Notes under the pieces: generated by a model
The model's input: the letters and a program-made list of their open reading frames with translations, nothing else
Databases searched by the model: none
What the model was told of the DNA's origin: nothing
Shown: one piece after another, positions 1-8,574 of the stretch
Numbering within the stretch: the stretch's first letter is position 1
Layout of the letters: each line of letters begins with the position of its first letter
DNA from: Methylobacterium trifolii
GTDB lineage: Bacteria > Pseudomonadota > Alphaproteobacteria > Rhizobiales > Beijerinckiaceae
Assembly (NCBI RefSeq): GCF_022179685.1
Contig: NZ_BPRB01000063.1
Location: 1-64,000, forward strand
DNA: 64,000 nt
Direction: 5' to 3'
Made by a program: the position numbers and the translations under genes

Positions 1-2
1 GC

Positions 3-263
3 TTGCGCGCGGGCCTGGGCGGACGCTACGTCGGCGTGCGGCCGGGGGACCCCACCAACACCTTCCGCCTGCCCGACTACGCCGTGCTCGACGCGTTCCT
101 GGCCTACGACACGGAGGTGGCCGGGCGCCCGACGACGCTGCAGCTCAACCTGCGCAACCTCACGGACGAGACCTACTACCTGTCCTCGATCGGCACGAAC
201 AACCTCGGCGTCGCCGTGGGCGAGCCGTTCCAGGCCCTGGTCTCGGCCCGCATGTTCTGGTGA
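3..263 (+). CDS. TonB-dependent (siderophore-type) outer-membrane receptor, C-terminal fragment
   Basis: Only the last 86 residues lie in the window; the gene begins before base 1. The segment holds alternating beta-strand residues typical of the last barrel strands (YAVLDAFLAYD, LQLNLRNLTDETYY) and ends in an aromatic residue (RMFW), as outer-membrane barrels need for Bam-dependent assembly. The N-L-x-D-x-x-Y-Y pattern is characteristic of TonB-dependent siderophore receptors. The stop lies 4 nt before the ATG of a PepSY membrane protein, an arrangement common in iron-uptake operons, so the inferred role is ferric-siderophore uptake. The ligand cannot be judged from this fragment. Confidence 0.85.
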   Translation: MRAGLGGRYVGVRPGDPTNTFRLPDYAVLDAFLAYDTEVAGRPTTLQLNLRNLTDETYYLSSIGTNNLGVAVGEPFQALVSARMFW

Positions 264-267
264 CGCG

Positions 268-1452
268 ATGCCCCTGACGTTCCGGTCCGTCCTGTTCCGC
301 CTGCACTGGCTGCTCGGCCTCTCGGCCGGCCTGGTGCTGGCGCTGGTCGGCCTGACCGGGGCGCTGATGAGCTACGAGGAGGCGATCACCGCGGCCATCG
401 ATTCCGACCGCGCCGTCGTGGCGGTCGTCGAGCGTCCCCGGCTCTCGCCGGAGGCGCTGGTGGCCCGCCTGGAGGCCCAGCGGCCGGGGCTCAGGGTCAA
501 CGCCCTGACGCTCTCCGGCGACCCGGCGGCGAGCCCGCGGGCGCGCTTCGTCTACGACGCCGCGACCGGCGCCCGGCCGCCCTCCGTCTACCTCGACCCC
601 TACGACGGGACCGAACGCGGCGAGGCGCGGGCCGAGACCGCCTTTTCCACGATCCGGAACCTGCACCGCTGGCTGCTGCTGCCCGGCGAGGGAAAGGGCT
701 GGGGCCGCACCGTCACCGGGACCTGCGCAATCGGCTTGCTGGTCTTCCTCGCGACCGGACTCTACCTGCGCTGGCCGAAGCTCCACACGTGGCGGGTCTG
801 GCTGAAGCCGAACCTCGCGCGCCCCGGCCGGCCGCGCTGGTGGTCGCTCCACGCGGTCGCCGGGACGTGGCTCCTGCCGGTCTACGCGGTCATCGCGCTC
901 TCGGGCTTGTGGTGGTCCTTCGACGCGTACCGGGCGGGGGCGACCTGGCTGCTGACGGGCCGCGCGCCCGAGGCCAAGCCGGGGCGGGTGCTCGGCCGCA
1001 AGGGGCCGGAGGGGCCGCTGGCCCTCGACCGGGCCTGGGCCGCGTTCAAGGCGGGCGAGGGGCGGGAGGCGGCGCTCGCCATCGTCACCCTGCCGGGCCC
1101 GGACGCGACGGCCATCCGCATCCGCTACCTCGCCGCCGCGTCCGACCACCCCAAGGCCCGCAACGAGGCGACCTACGACCCGGCGACCGGGGCGCGGCTC
1201 GCCGGCAGCCTCTACGTCGACAAGGCGCTCGGCCAGCGCATGGCCGACAACATGCTGGAGGTCCATCGCGGCCGCTTCTTCGGCGGGCCCGTCGCCGCCC
1301 TGTTCTTCGCCGCCGCCCTGCTGATGCCGGTGTTCTCGGCCACCGGGCTCACGCTCTACGTCCTGCGCCGGCGCGCCGGCCGGCGGCGGATGCAGGCCCG
1401 AGGCGTCGAAGGCCGGGGCGCCTATGCCGGCCTGCGCGGAACCGGGTCCTGA
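268..1452 (+). CDS. PepSY-associated transmembrane protein (iron-uptake linked)
   Basis: A 394-residue inner-membrane protein with the PepSY-TM layout: a first hydrophobic helix at about residues 12-34 following FRLHWLLGL, a periplasmic PepSY-like segment, the conserved NLHRWLL motif near 130 followed by a helix (about 148-168), a third helix near 195-217, a second periplasmic domain and a last helix near 345-368. Such proteins accompany TonB-dependent siderophore receptors and are thought to act in periplasmic or inner-membrane iron reduction or release. Here it is 4 nt downstream of the receptor, so co-transcription is likely. Its 3' end overlaps the convergent DUF1003 gene by 31 nt. Confidence 0.85.
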   Translation: MPLTFRSVLFRLHWLLGLSAGLVLALVGLTGALMSYEEAITAAIDSDRAVVAVVERPRLSPEALVARLEAQRPGLRVNALTLSGDPAASPRARFVYDAATGARPPSVYLDPYDGTERGEARAETAFSTIRNLHRWLLLPGEGKGWGRTVTGTCAIGLLVFLATGLYLRWPKLHTWRVWLKPNLARPGRPRWWSLHAVAGTWLLPVYAVIALSGLWWSFDAYRAGATWLLTGRAPEAKPGRVLGRKGPEGPLALDRAWAAFKAGEGREAALAIVTLPGPDATAIRIRYLAAASDHPKARNEATYDPATGARLAGSLYVDKALGQRMADNMLEVHRGRFFGGPVAALFFAAALLMPVFSATGLTLYVLRRRAGRRRMQARGVEGRGAYAGLRGTGS

Positions 1453-2003
1453 GGCTGCGCGCCGGCGACCGCCTCCGTCAGGGCCGCGATGCGCCGCCCC
1501 TGTTCGTGGAGCAGGCCTTCGAGATGCTCCAGCCGGATGCGGTCCAGCTTGTCGTGGAGCGACATGATCTCGATCTCGGACTTCAGGTTCACCTCGTAGT
1601 CGAGGTTGGCCGCCAGCCGGTCGCGGGCGGCCTGGCGGTTCTGCGACATCAGGATGACGGGAGCCTGCAGCGCCGCCACCATCGACAGGATCAGGTTGAG
1701 GAAGATGTAGGGGTAGGGGTCGAAGCCGCCGTTGAAGCGGGCCAGGACCAGGGTGTTCCCGAACACCCACGCCAGCAGCATCCCCGAAAAGATCAGGATG
1801 AAGCTCCAGGACCCGCCGAACCGGGCGACCCGGTCGGCCAGGCGCTCGCCCACCGTCTGCGTCTCGGTGAAGACCCGGTCCGGGTTGCGGCTGACGTGGA
1901 GCCGCCGGGCGATATGCAGGACGACGCGCTGCTCGCGCTCCGTCAGGCAGGCCACGCCGCCGTCCAGGAGCCGGCGGGCGAGGTGTGCGACGTCTTCGTC
2001 CAT
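1422..2003 (-). CDS. DUF1003 family membrane protein
   Basis: The DUF1003 signature is visible: a soluble N-terminus, the R-x-A-D-R-V-A-x-F-G-G-S-W-S-F motif, two transmembrane helices (FILIFSGMLLAWVFGN and YPYIFLNLILSMVAALQAPVILM) and the family-specific MSQNRQAARDRLAANLDYEVNLKSE(I)E stretch before a coiled-coil tail. I chose ATG at 2003 because AGGAG lies upstream of it, though 13 nt away. A GTG at 2042 would add 13 residues but has no good ribosome-binding site. Molecular function is unknown for the family. It overlaps the PepSY gene tail to tail. Confidence 0.8.
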   Translation of the reverse strand: MDEDVAHLARRLLDGGVACLTEREQRVVLHIARRLHVSRNPDRVFTETQTVGERLADRVARFGGSWSFILIFSGMLLAWVFGNTLVLARFNGGFDPYPYIFLNLILSMVAALQAPVILMSQNRQAARDRLAANLDYEVNLKSEIEIMSLHDKLDRIRLEHLEGLLHEQGRRIAALTEAVAGAQPQDPVPRRPA

Positions 2004-2061
2004 GTCGGTCGCGGCGCTCCTCACCCGGCCCGCCCGCGCCACAGGGGGAACCCTGCGGCCT

Positions 2062-2268
2062 TCAGTCGGCGATGCGCTTCACGAGGCGCTCCACCTCGTC
2101 CAGGGCCTGCCCGATGCAGGCGGCCTGGGCCTTGATCGCCGCGGCGTCGACCCTGGCCGGGGCGTCCGAGGCCCACCAGATGCCGCCGTCCATGTCCCGG
2201 ATCATGTTGGCGAAGCGCGTGTGCTGCGTGCACAGGGCATCCAGGGCGGTCTGGGGAATCGTGGTCAT
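2062..2268 (-). CDS. small conserved-type hypothetical protein, 68 aa
   Basis: A 68-residue soluble, mostly helical protein (MTTIPQTALDALCTQHTRF...). The start is set by AGGAAG 7 nt upstream of ATG 2268; a much longer reading frame upstream has no ribosome-binding site and shadows intergenic sequence. It contains a tryptophan pair (GGIWWASD) and no recognisable domain. It follows the DUF1003 promoter region on the same strand. Function unknown. Confidence 0.6.
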   Translation of the reverse strand: MTTIPQTALDALCTQHTRFANMIRDMDGGIWWASDAPARVDAAAIKAQAACIGQALDEVERLVKRIAD

Positions 2269-2434
2269 GGGGCTTCCTGCTCGGCCGTCCAGCATCGCAC
2301 AGGCGGCGGACGCGGGCGAGGGCGACGATGACCCGTGGCCTTGAGGCGGCCAAGCCGAGCGGCTACCTCTGCGCGCGGGGGCCGGCCGCCCGGCGATCCT
2401 CGCAAAGCCGTCCCCCGCGGTCGAGAGTGCACCC

Positions 2435-3238
2435 GTGGCGCCATCCATCCCGCCGATCCCGCCGGTCCCCGAGATCGATCCGACCGCCCCGCGCAAGCGC
2501 GTCAGCGCGCGGGGGCGCCTGCGGACCTACTTCCTCACCGGCATCATCGTGGCGGGGCCGCTGGCCATCACCGCCTACATCACCTGGTGGTTCATCGCCC
2601 TCATCGACGGCTGGGTGAAACCCCTGGTGCCGGCGAGCTACCTGCCGGACCATTACCTGCCGTTCTCGATCCCCGGCCTCGGCCTCGTCATCGCCTTCGT
2701 GGCGGTGACGCTCCTCGGCTTCCTCACCGCCAACCTCGTCGGGCGCAGCGTGATCGAGTTCGGCGAGGTGCTCCTGGCGCGCACCCCCGTGATCTCGGGG
2801 CTGTACAAGGGCTTGCGGCAGATCTTCGAGACCCTGTTCTCGGCCAACGGCACCTCGTTCCGCACCGTCGGCCTCGTGGAGTTCCCGGTGAAGGGCACGT
2901 GGTCCGTGGTGTTCCTCTCGGCGCCCGCGGCGGCCGAGGTCCAGGAAGTGCTGCCCAAGGGCGAGGGGGAGGGCGCCCACGACTACGTCGGGGTGTTCAT
3001 GCCCTGCGCGCCGAACCCGACCACGGGGTTCTTCTTCTACCTGCCGCGCTCGGAAATCATCGAGGTGGGGATCAGCGTCGACGACGCGGCCAAGCTCGTG
3101 ATGTCGGCGGGCGTGATCCAGCCGGAGGACCCGCAGGCCCGCCTCCACGCCATGGCCGCCTCCCTGAGGACGGCGCAGGCGGAGGCCGGGAGTGCGCCGC
3201 AGGCGCAGCGGCCGGAGCCCCTGCGCCAGGACGCGTGA
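2435..3238 (+). CDS. DUF502 family membrane protein
   Basis: A 267-residue protein starting at GTG. After a proline-rich N-terminus it has the DUF502 core: RLRTYFLTGIIVAGPLAITAYITWWFI (helix 1), a second helix at about 75-97 (GLGLVIAFVAVTLLGFLTANLVG), then the conserved RTPVISGLYKGLRQIFETLF and a C-terminal soluble domain containing NPTTGFFFYLP. Family function is unknown. In alphaproteobacteria DUF502 genes often sit beside recG, as here, although the two are convergent and separated by a small gene. The tail after residue 240 is Ala/Glu/Gln-rich and probably disordered. Confidence 0.85.
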   Translation: MAPSIPPIPPVPEIDPTAPRKRVSARGRLRTYFLTGIIVAGPLAITAYITWWFIALIDGWVKPLVPASYLPDHYLPFSIPGLGLVIAFVAVTLLGFLTANLVGRSVIEFGEVLLARTPVISGLYKGLRQIFETLFSANGTSFRTVGLVEFPVKGTWSVVFLSAPAAAEVQEVLPKGEGEGAHDYVGVFMPCAPNPTTGFFFYLPRSEIIEVGISVDDAAKLVMSAGVIQPEDPQARLHAMAASLRTAQAEAGSAPQAQRPEPLRQDA

Positions 3239-3245
3239 GGTGAGT

Positions 3246-3539
3246 TTAGGACGCGCTGGCGGTGACGACGGGCACCTTGGCGACGGGGTGGACGGCCTGC
3301 GAGCCGCCCCCCATCCAGCCCGTCGCGCCCTCGGCGGCGAGCAGCAGGGCGAGGGCGAGGCAGAGGCCGTGGGCCGCGATCCAGAGGGGGCGGGCGGCGC
3401 CGCGCACGGCCTCGGCCGCGGACTCGGTTGCGGCCGACGCCTTGGCGTCGAATCCGTCGGAGATCGGCAGGAGCCAGGGATCTCCGGCAGTCCAGCCCTC
3501 GGAAGAGCCGGGCAGGCGTTGGAACGGTCCGGTCAGCAT
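3246..3539 (-). CDS. single-pass membrane hypothetical protein, 97 aa
   Basis: No family recognised. The reading frame starts at ATG 3539 with GGAGG 9 nt upstream; a GTG at 3569 is less well supported. It has one hydrophobic helix near residues 53-72 (LWIAAHGLCLALALLLAAEG) preceded by a short acidic/alanine-rich segment. It is convergent with the DUF502 gene, with 7 nt between the stop codons. Confidence 0.5.
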   Translation of the reverse strand: MLTGPFQRLPGSSEGWTAGDPWLLPISDGFDAKASAATESAAEAVRGAARPLWIAAHGLCLALALLLAAEGATGWMGGGSQAVHPVAKVPVVTASAS

Positions 3540-3958
3540 CGGCAGGCCCTCCACGTTTCCGTCAATCACCCGTTCTGTTCAGGTAATCGTTCATCCTGAG
3601 TTAAGGTTGGCTCACGATGTCTTCAAGGCAGAATGCGCCCTTCTCATGTCCGGCACAACCCCGCCTGACCAGGCAGGTCGGCCGCGTTGCCCTTTCGCCA
3701 TGGCCGGGACCGGCACCGGTGCGGGGCCGCAGGGGTTCGGTGATGGGCACCTGACAAGGGGCACTGCACCTTCAGAGGCCCGACACAGGCGCGACCGGGG
3801 AGCGCCGCGCGGATGCCACGCCGACCAGCTTGGCGCCTCCGCAACACATCGAACGGATTGTCATTTCGTACGTCGAGAATGGCATCACGTTCGAACACGC
3901 GCTGCCCTCCCCCCTCTGCGGGGGAGGGAAGAGCCTGCTCCGGAAACGGCGGGACGGC
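3540..3958. other. intergenic region with a G/C-rich hairpin 3' of recG
   Basis: About 420 nt without a supportable gene. At 3905-3928 there is a perfect hairpin, CCCTCCCCC / GGGGGAGGG around a short loop, 31 nt beyond the recG stop in the direction of recG transcription. It could act as a terminator, but it also resembles one arm of the dispersed repeat seen at 19.7, 37.4 and 44.4 kb. Short open frames here have no ribosome-binding site or coding character. Confidence 0.5.
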
Positions 3959-6106
3959 TCAGCCCGCGCCCAGCAGCCGGATCGCCGCGTCGCGCTCGAA
4001 CAGGTAGAGCAGCACCCGCAGGGCCTGGCCCCGCGCGCTGCGCAAGGCCGGATCGCGCTCCACGATCAGCCTCGCGTCGTCGCGGGCGACCTCCAGCAGG
4101 TCGCCGTCGCTCTCCAGCCGGGCGAGGTGGAAGGCGGCCAGGCCCGACTGGCGGGTGCCGAGCACCTCGCCCTCGCCGCGCAGGCTCAAGTCTGCCTCCG
4201 CGATGCGAAACCCGTCCTCGCTCTCGCGCATCATCTCCAGCCGGGCCTTGGACACCTGGCCCAGGGGCCCGCGGTAGAGCAGCAGGCAGGAGGAGGCCTT
4301 CGAGCCGCGCCCGACCCGGCCGCGGAGCTGGTGGAGCTGGGCCAGCCCGAAGCGCTCGGCGTGCTCGATCACCATGATCGTGGCCTCGGGCACGTCGACG
4401 CCCACCTCCACCACCGTGGTCGAGACCAGGAGCGTGGTCTCCCCGGCGGAGAAGCGCGCCATGGCGGCGTCCTTCTCCGGCCCCGGCATCTTGCCGTGGA
4501 TCAGGCCGACCGCGTCGCCGAAATGCTGCTTGAGGTCGTCGAAGCGCTCGGCCGCGGCGGCGAGGTCGATGAACTCGGATTCCTCCACCAGGGGGCAGAT
4601 CCAGTAGACCCGCTCACCCGCCCGGAGGGCCCGGGCCAGGCCCGCCACCACCTCCTCGATGCGCTCCACCGGGATGGTCAGCGTGCGGATCGCCTGCCGT
4701 CCGGCGGGCTTCTCGTCCAGCACCGAGACGTCCATGTCGCCGAAGAAGGTCAGCGCCAGGGTGCGCGGGATCGGGGTCGCGGTCATCACCAGGAAGTCCA
4801 CCGCCTCGCCCTTGGCGCCGAGCGCCAGGCGCTGGTGCACGCCGAAGCGGTGCTGCTCGTCCACCACCGCGAGGCCGAGGTCGGAGAACGTCACGGCCTC
4901 CTGGAACAGAGCGTGGGTGCCCACCAGCACGTCGATCCGCCCGGCGGCGAGGTCGGAGAGCGTCGCCTTGCGCTCGGCGGCCCGGTCGCGCCCGGTCATC
5001 AGGCGCAGGCGCAAGGGAGCGGCCAGCGGCGTCAGGCGCTCGAAATGCTGGCGGGCCAGGATCTCGGTCGGCGCCATCAGGGCGGCCTGCCGCCCGGCCT
5101 CGACGGCCGAGGCCATGGCGAGCAGCGCCACCGCGGTCTTGCCGGAGCCGACGTCCCCCTGGAGCAGGCGCAGCATGCGCCGGTCGGCGGACAGGTCCGC
5201 CCGGATCTCGGCCACCGCGCGGGCCTGCGCCCCGGTGAGCGCGAAGGGCAGGCCGGCCGCGATGCGCCCGCTGAGGCGCCCGTCGCCGGCGTTGACCCGG
5301 CCGGCCTTGCGGCGCTGGCGGGCCCGCAGCAGGGCGAGCGCCAGCTGCGAGGCCAGGAGCTCGTCGTAGGCCAGCCGCCGCCGGGCCGGGGTCGCGGGCG
5401 GCGGCTGCGTCAGGTCTGTCCGCTTCGGGGGCGCGTCCTCCGGGCGGTGCTCGGCGCGGAGCGCCTCGGCGAAGGGGGGTAGCGCGTTCCGCTCCAGCCA
5501 GGCCGGGTCCTGCCACTCGGGCAGCACCGGCAGGCGCTCCAGGGCGGCCAGCGCCAGCTTGCCGATCGCCCGCGAGGTCAGCCCCTCGGTGGCGCCGTAG
5601 ATCGGCTCGACGGCGGGCAGGGCCGCCAGCCCGTCCTCGTCCACGATGCGGGACGGGTGGACCATCTGGCGGTGGCCGTCCCAGATGTCGATCCGGCCCG
5701 AGACGTAGCGATGGGCGCCCAAGGGCAGCATCTTCTCCACGCGGGCGGCGGGCATGCCGAAGAACACGAGGCTGATGTCCCCGGTCGGGTCCTCCACCAG
5801 CACCCGGTGCGGGCGGCGGCCCGCGCCCGCCTGCGCCGCCCGGTGGCCGACGACGGTGACGCCCAGCGTCACCGGCTCGCCCGGCGGCGCCTCGGCGATC
5901 GAGCCCTTGAGCTGGCGCGCCACGCCCCCGTGCGGCAGGTGGAACAGCAGGTCGACGATGCGCGCGGGCCGCTCCGGCGTGCCGAGCAGGCGCTCGATCA
6001 TCGGCGCCATCTTCGCGCCGACCCCCGGCAGGCCGCGCACGGGCGCGAACAGCGGGTCGAGGATCGCGGGGCGGAGCGCCGGGGGGCGGGAAGCGTCGTC
6101 GGTCAT
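3959..6106 (-). CDS. recG: ATP-dependent DNA helicase RecG
   Basis: The superfamily 2 helicase that regresses stalled replication forks and branch-migrates Holliday junctions. The 715-residue product has an N-terminal wedge/OB domain followed by helicase motifs in order: Walker A GDVGSGKT, motif Ib APTEILA, DEQHRFG (motif II), MTATPIPRT (motif III), the TTVVEVGVDVP region and QLRGRVGRG (motif VI), then the RecG-specific TRQSG-containing C-terminus. I chose ATG 6106 (MTDDASRPP); a GTG 22 codons upstream has no ribosome-binding site and falls in non-conserved sequence, though SD support for 6106 is also weak. The usual neighbours mfd and sdhE are not here. Confidence 0.95.
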   Translation of the reverse strand: MTDDASRPPALRPAILDPLFAPVRGLPGVGAKMAPMIERLLGTPERPARIVDLLFHLPHGGVARQLKGSIAEAPPGEPVTLGVTVVGHRAAQAGAGRRPHRVLVEDPTGDISLVFFGMPAARVEKMLPLGAHRYVSGRIDIWDGHRQMVHPSRIVDEDGLAALPAVEPIYGATEGLTSRAIGKLALAALERLPVLPEWQDPAWLERNALPPFAEALRAEHRPEDAPPKRTDLTQPPPATPARRRLAYDELLASQLALALLRARQRRKAGRVNAGDGRLSGRIAAGLPFALTGAQARAVAEIRADLSADRRMLRLLQGDVGSGKTAVALLAMASAVEAGRQAALMAPTEILARQHFERLTPLAAPLRLRLMTGRDRAAERKATLSDLAAGRIDVLVGTHALFQEAVTFSDLGLAVVDEQHRFGVHQRLALGAKGEAVDFLVMTATPIPRTLALTFFGDMDVSVLDEKPAGRQAIRTLTIPVERIEEVVAGLARALRAGERVYWICPLVEESEFIDLAAAAERFDDLKQHFGDAVGLIHGKMPGPEKDAAMARFSAGETTLLVSTTVVEVGVDVPEATIMVIEHAERFGLAQLHQLRGRVGRGSKASSCLLLYRGPLGQVSKARLEMMRESEDGFRIAEADLSLRGEGEVLGTRQSGLAAFHLARLESDGDLLEVARDDARLIVERDPALRSARGQALRVLLYLFERDAAIRLLGAG

Positions 6107-6221
6107 GGGAGCGGGGCAGGATACGGGTGCGCGCGTTACTATCCCACTCACGCCGGCCGGGGCAGGCGGCACCGCGGCCCAGCCTGTGATCCGGAGATCG
6201 GAGGATCACCGGATACCGGTC

Positions 6222-6836
6222 TCAGCCGATCTCCCTGCTGGTCACGCGCGCGACCCCGGCGGCCCGCATCCGCGCCCAGGCCTCGTTCACCGACCCGTCC
6301 CGGTCGATGCCCCGCACCGCGTCCTCGACCACGGCGACCTCGAAACCGGCCGCGCGCGCATCCAGCGCGCTCCAGGCGACGCAGTAATCGGTGGCGAGCC
6401 CGCAGAGGTAGAGGCGGGTGAACCCGCGCTCGCGCAGGTATCCGGCAAGCCCCGTGCGGGTGGTGCGGTCGGCCTCCAGGAAGGCGGAGTAGCTGTCGAT
6501 ACCAGCGCGAAACCCCTTGCGGATCACGAGTTCGGCGCACTCCACCGCGAGCCCCGGGGCGAACACGGCCCCAGGGCTGCCCTGCACGCAATGGTCCGGC
6601 CACAGCACCTGGCTGCCGTAGGGCAGGTCCACCGTCTCGAACGGGGCCTTGCCCGGATGGGTCGAGGCGAAGGAGGCGTGGCCCGGCGGGTGCCAATCCT
6701 GGGTCAGCACCACGTGCGGGAATTTTCGGATGAGCCCGCCGACCGGTCCGATCACGGCGTCGCCCTCGGGGACGGGGAGGGCGCCGCCGGGCAGGAAATC
6801 GACCTGGAGGTCGATCACCAGGAGCAGGTCGCTCAC
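6222..6836 (-). CDS. pncA: nicotinamidase (isochorismatase-like fold)
   Basis: Deamidates nicotinamide to nicotinate for the NAD salvage pathway. The 204-residue protein shows VIDLQVDFLPGGALPV at the N-terminus (catalytic Asp), the metal-binding QDWHPPGHASF motif, WPDHCVQGS, the catalytic-Lys region (VIRKGF) and the nucleophile Cys in GLATDYCV. All match PncA. The start codon overlaps the stop of the quinone oxidoreductase gene in an ATGA junction, so the two are translationally coupled. Confidence 0.92.
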   Translation of the reverse strand: MSDLLLVIDLQVDFLPGGALPVPEGDAVIGPVGGLIRKFPHVVLTQDWHPPGHASFASTHPGKAPFETVDLPYGSQVLWPDHCVQGSPGAVFAPGLAVECAELVIRKGFRAGIDSYSAFLEADRTTRTGLAGYLRERGFTRLYLCGLATDYCVAWSALDARAAGFEVAVVEDAVRGIDRDGSVNEAWARMRAAGVARVTSREIG

Positions 6837-7807
6837 GGGATCATCACGGTCGAGCCCGTGGTCTCCCGCCCGGCGAGATCCCGGTGTACCTGCTGCGCGT
6901 CGGAAAGCTTGTACTGGGCGTGCACGGGGATCTTCACCGCCCCGCTACCCACCACCGAAAACAGGTTCTCGGCCATGGCCTCGAGGACGGGGCGCTGGCT
7001 GGCGAAGGTGAAGAGCGTCGGCCGGGTGACGTAGAGCGAGCCCTTGGCCGCCAAGAGCCCGAGGTCGAGGGCCTGGATCGGGCCCGAGGCCGCGCCGAAG
7101 CTCGCGAGCAGACCCAGGGGCGCGAGGCTGTCCAGCGAGCCCATCAGGGTCGCCTGCCCGACGCCGTCGTAGACCACCGGCACGCCCTTGCCGCCGGTGA
7201 TCTCGCGCACGCGCTTGGCCACGTCCTCCTCGCGGTAGAGGATGACGTGGTCGCAGCCGTGTCGCTTGGCCAGTTCCGCCTTCTCGGGGCTGCCGGCGGT
7301 GCCGATCACCGTGGCGCCGAGGTGCTTGGCCCATTGGCAGGCGATCAGGCCGACGCCGCCGGCCGCCGCGTGCCAGAGGATCGTGTCGCCGGCCTTCACC
7401 CTGTAGGTCCGGTGCAGCAGGTACTCGGCGGTCAGGCCCTTCAGCATCATGCCGGCGGCGGTCACGTCGTCGATGCCCTCGGGCACGTGGACGGCGCCGG
7501 CGGCCGCGATCACCGGCTCCTCGGCGTAGGTGCCCTCGCCCGCCCCCGTGGCGACCCGGTCTCCGACCTTGAAGCCGCTCACGCCCTCGCCGACCGCGGT
7601 GACGGTGCCCGCGCCCTCCTTGCCCGGCGTGAAGGGAAGCTGGGCCGCCTTGTAGGCGCCGGAGCGGAAGTAGATGTCGATGAAGTTGACGCCGATGGCG
7701 GCCTGCCGCACCCGGATCTGCCCGGGGCCGGGCTCGGCCAGGGGCACGTCCTCGTAGGCCATCACCTCGGGGCCGCCGTACTCATGAACCCGGATCGCCT
7801 TCGGCAT
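6833..7807 (-). CDS. NADPH:quinone oxidoreductase, zeta-crystallin type
   Basis: A 324-residue medium-chain dehydrogenase/reductase without zinc ligands. The N-terminal GroES-like domain includes the quinone-oxidoreductase hallmark GVNFIDIYFRSG and PGKEGAGTV. The Rossmann fold has the nucleotide-binding AAAGGVG. It probably reduces quinones or reactive carbonyls with NADPH in the cytosol. ATG 7807 sits 7 nt after AGAGGA; a GTG two codons upstream is too close to that site. It is followed directly by pncA with a 4-nt overlap. Confidence 0.88.
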   Translation of the reverse strand: MPKAIRVHEYGGPEVMAYEDVPLAEPGPGQIRVRQAAIGVNFIDIYFRSGAYKAAQLPFTPGKEGAGTVTAVGEGVSGFKVGDRVATGAGEGTYAEEPVIAAAGAVHVPEGIDDVTAAGMMLKGLTAEYLLHRTYRVKAGDTILWHAAAGGVGLIACQWAKHLGATVIGTAGSPEKAELAKRHGCDHVILYREEDVAKRVREITGGKGVPVVYDGVGQATLMGSLDSLAPLGLLASFGAASGPIQALDLGLLAAKGSLYVTRPTLFTFASQRPVLEAMAENLFSVVGSGAVKIPVHAQYKLSDAQQVHRDLAGRETTGSTVMIP

Positions 7808-7893
7808 CGTCACGTCCTCTCAGAGAAACCCGCGCCCTCGACATAGGCGGGCGGGCGGGCAGTGCAATGCCGGACCGGACGTAGGGGCACGCG

Positions 7894-7929
7894 AAGGGGC
7901 CTCGCAAGGGGCCTCGGAAGGGGCTTCGA
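7894..7929. repeat. short tandem repeat, 3 x 12 bp
   Basis: Three consecutive 12-bp units, AAGGGGCCTCGC, AAGGGGCCTCGG and AAGGGGCTTCGA, lie in the spacer upstream of the quinone oxidoreductase gene and the divergent membrane-protein gene. No coding role is visible; it may be a slippage product. Confidence 0.7.
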
Positions 7930-8005
7930 GCGCGGGGATCATCGTAACCGCCCGTCAAGGGCGCCCGGCCTATGAGGAGGCGTCCCGCCCCGCACCCGTT
8001 GACCC

Positions 8006-8509
8006 ATGTCGCGCGCCCTCGACGCCCAGACCTTCGGCTCCCTCACAGTCATCGGGGCGTTCGCCGCCGCCGAGGCGGCGGCGGCCTTCCTCAGCCTGCA
8101 TCCGGGCTCGGAGGCCGCGTGGTATCTCAACCTCGCGGTGTTCCGGCCGTTCGAGCTCGCCCGCGCCGAGACCTCGCCCCTGCGCGGGCTGTTCGGCCCG
8201 GCCGCCCTGCCGGGGGCCGTGCTGCTGCTCGCCGCGACCCTGGCCGTGCGCGCCTGCCGCTTCCGCTTCGGGGTCGCGGCCATCGCCAACCTCTGCTTCA
8301 GCGCGGCGGCCACCCTGGCCTATCTCAGCCTCGGCCCCGGCGCGCCCGCGCGGGCGGCGGGCCTGCTGCCGCCCCCGGCGCTCCAGGGCCCCGACCTCGC
8401 GGTGATCGGGCTGATGCTGGGGAGTTCAGCCCTCGCCTTCGCGGTGAGCCACCTCTCCCTGGTCGGCCTGATCCGCGCCGACCGCCGGGCGCGCGCCGCA
8501 GGCGCTTGA
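8006..8509 (+). CDS. hypothetical membrane protein upstream of mutL, 167 aa
   Basis: Four hydrophobic helices are predicted by eye: about residues 12-30 (SLTVIGAFAAAEAAAAFLSL), 66-84 (AALPGAVLLLAATLAVRAC), 87-108 and 130-150. No known domain is recognised. The gene ends 65 nt before mutL on the same strand and is probably co-transcribed or carries part of the mutL promoter. The opposite-strand frame over this region lacks coding character. Confidence 0.65.
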   Translation: MSRALDAQTFGSLTVIGAFAAAEAAAAFLSLHPGSEAAWYLNLAVFRPFELARAETSPLRGLFGPAALPGAVLLLAATLAVRACRFRFGVAAIANLCFSAAATLAYLSLGPGAPARAAGLLPPPALQGPDLAVIGLMLGSSALAFAVSHLSLVGLIRADRRARAAGA

Positions 8510-8574
8510 GCGTTTCACGGGACACGGGCCGGGCGCCCCTTGGAGCGGGCCCGCGGCCGGGTCTATCATCTCCC

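Noticed and set aside
160-1770. Very long minus-strand open frame over the PepSY and DUF1003 genes
   Set aside because: Its composition is Arg/Pro/Gly/Ala-rich with no domain, as expected for the reverse frame of high-GC genes; the two real genes underneath have clear family motifs.
3644-3898. 84-codon minus-strand frame in the recG 3' spacer
   Set aside because: No ribosome-binding site, no hydrophobic or domain pattern, and Arg/Cys-rich composition typical of chance frames.
7939-8313. 124-codon minus-strand frame opposite the small membrane protein
   Set aside because: The plus-strand frame has regular transmembrane helices; the minus frame is Ala/Arg-rich without structure.
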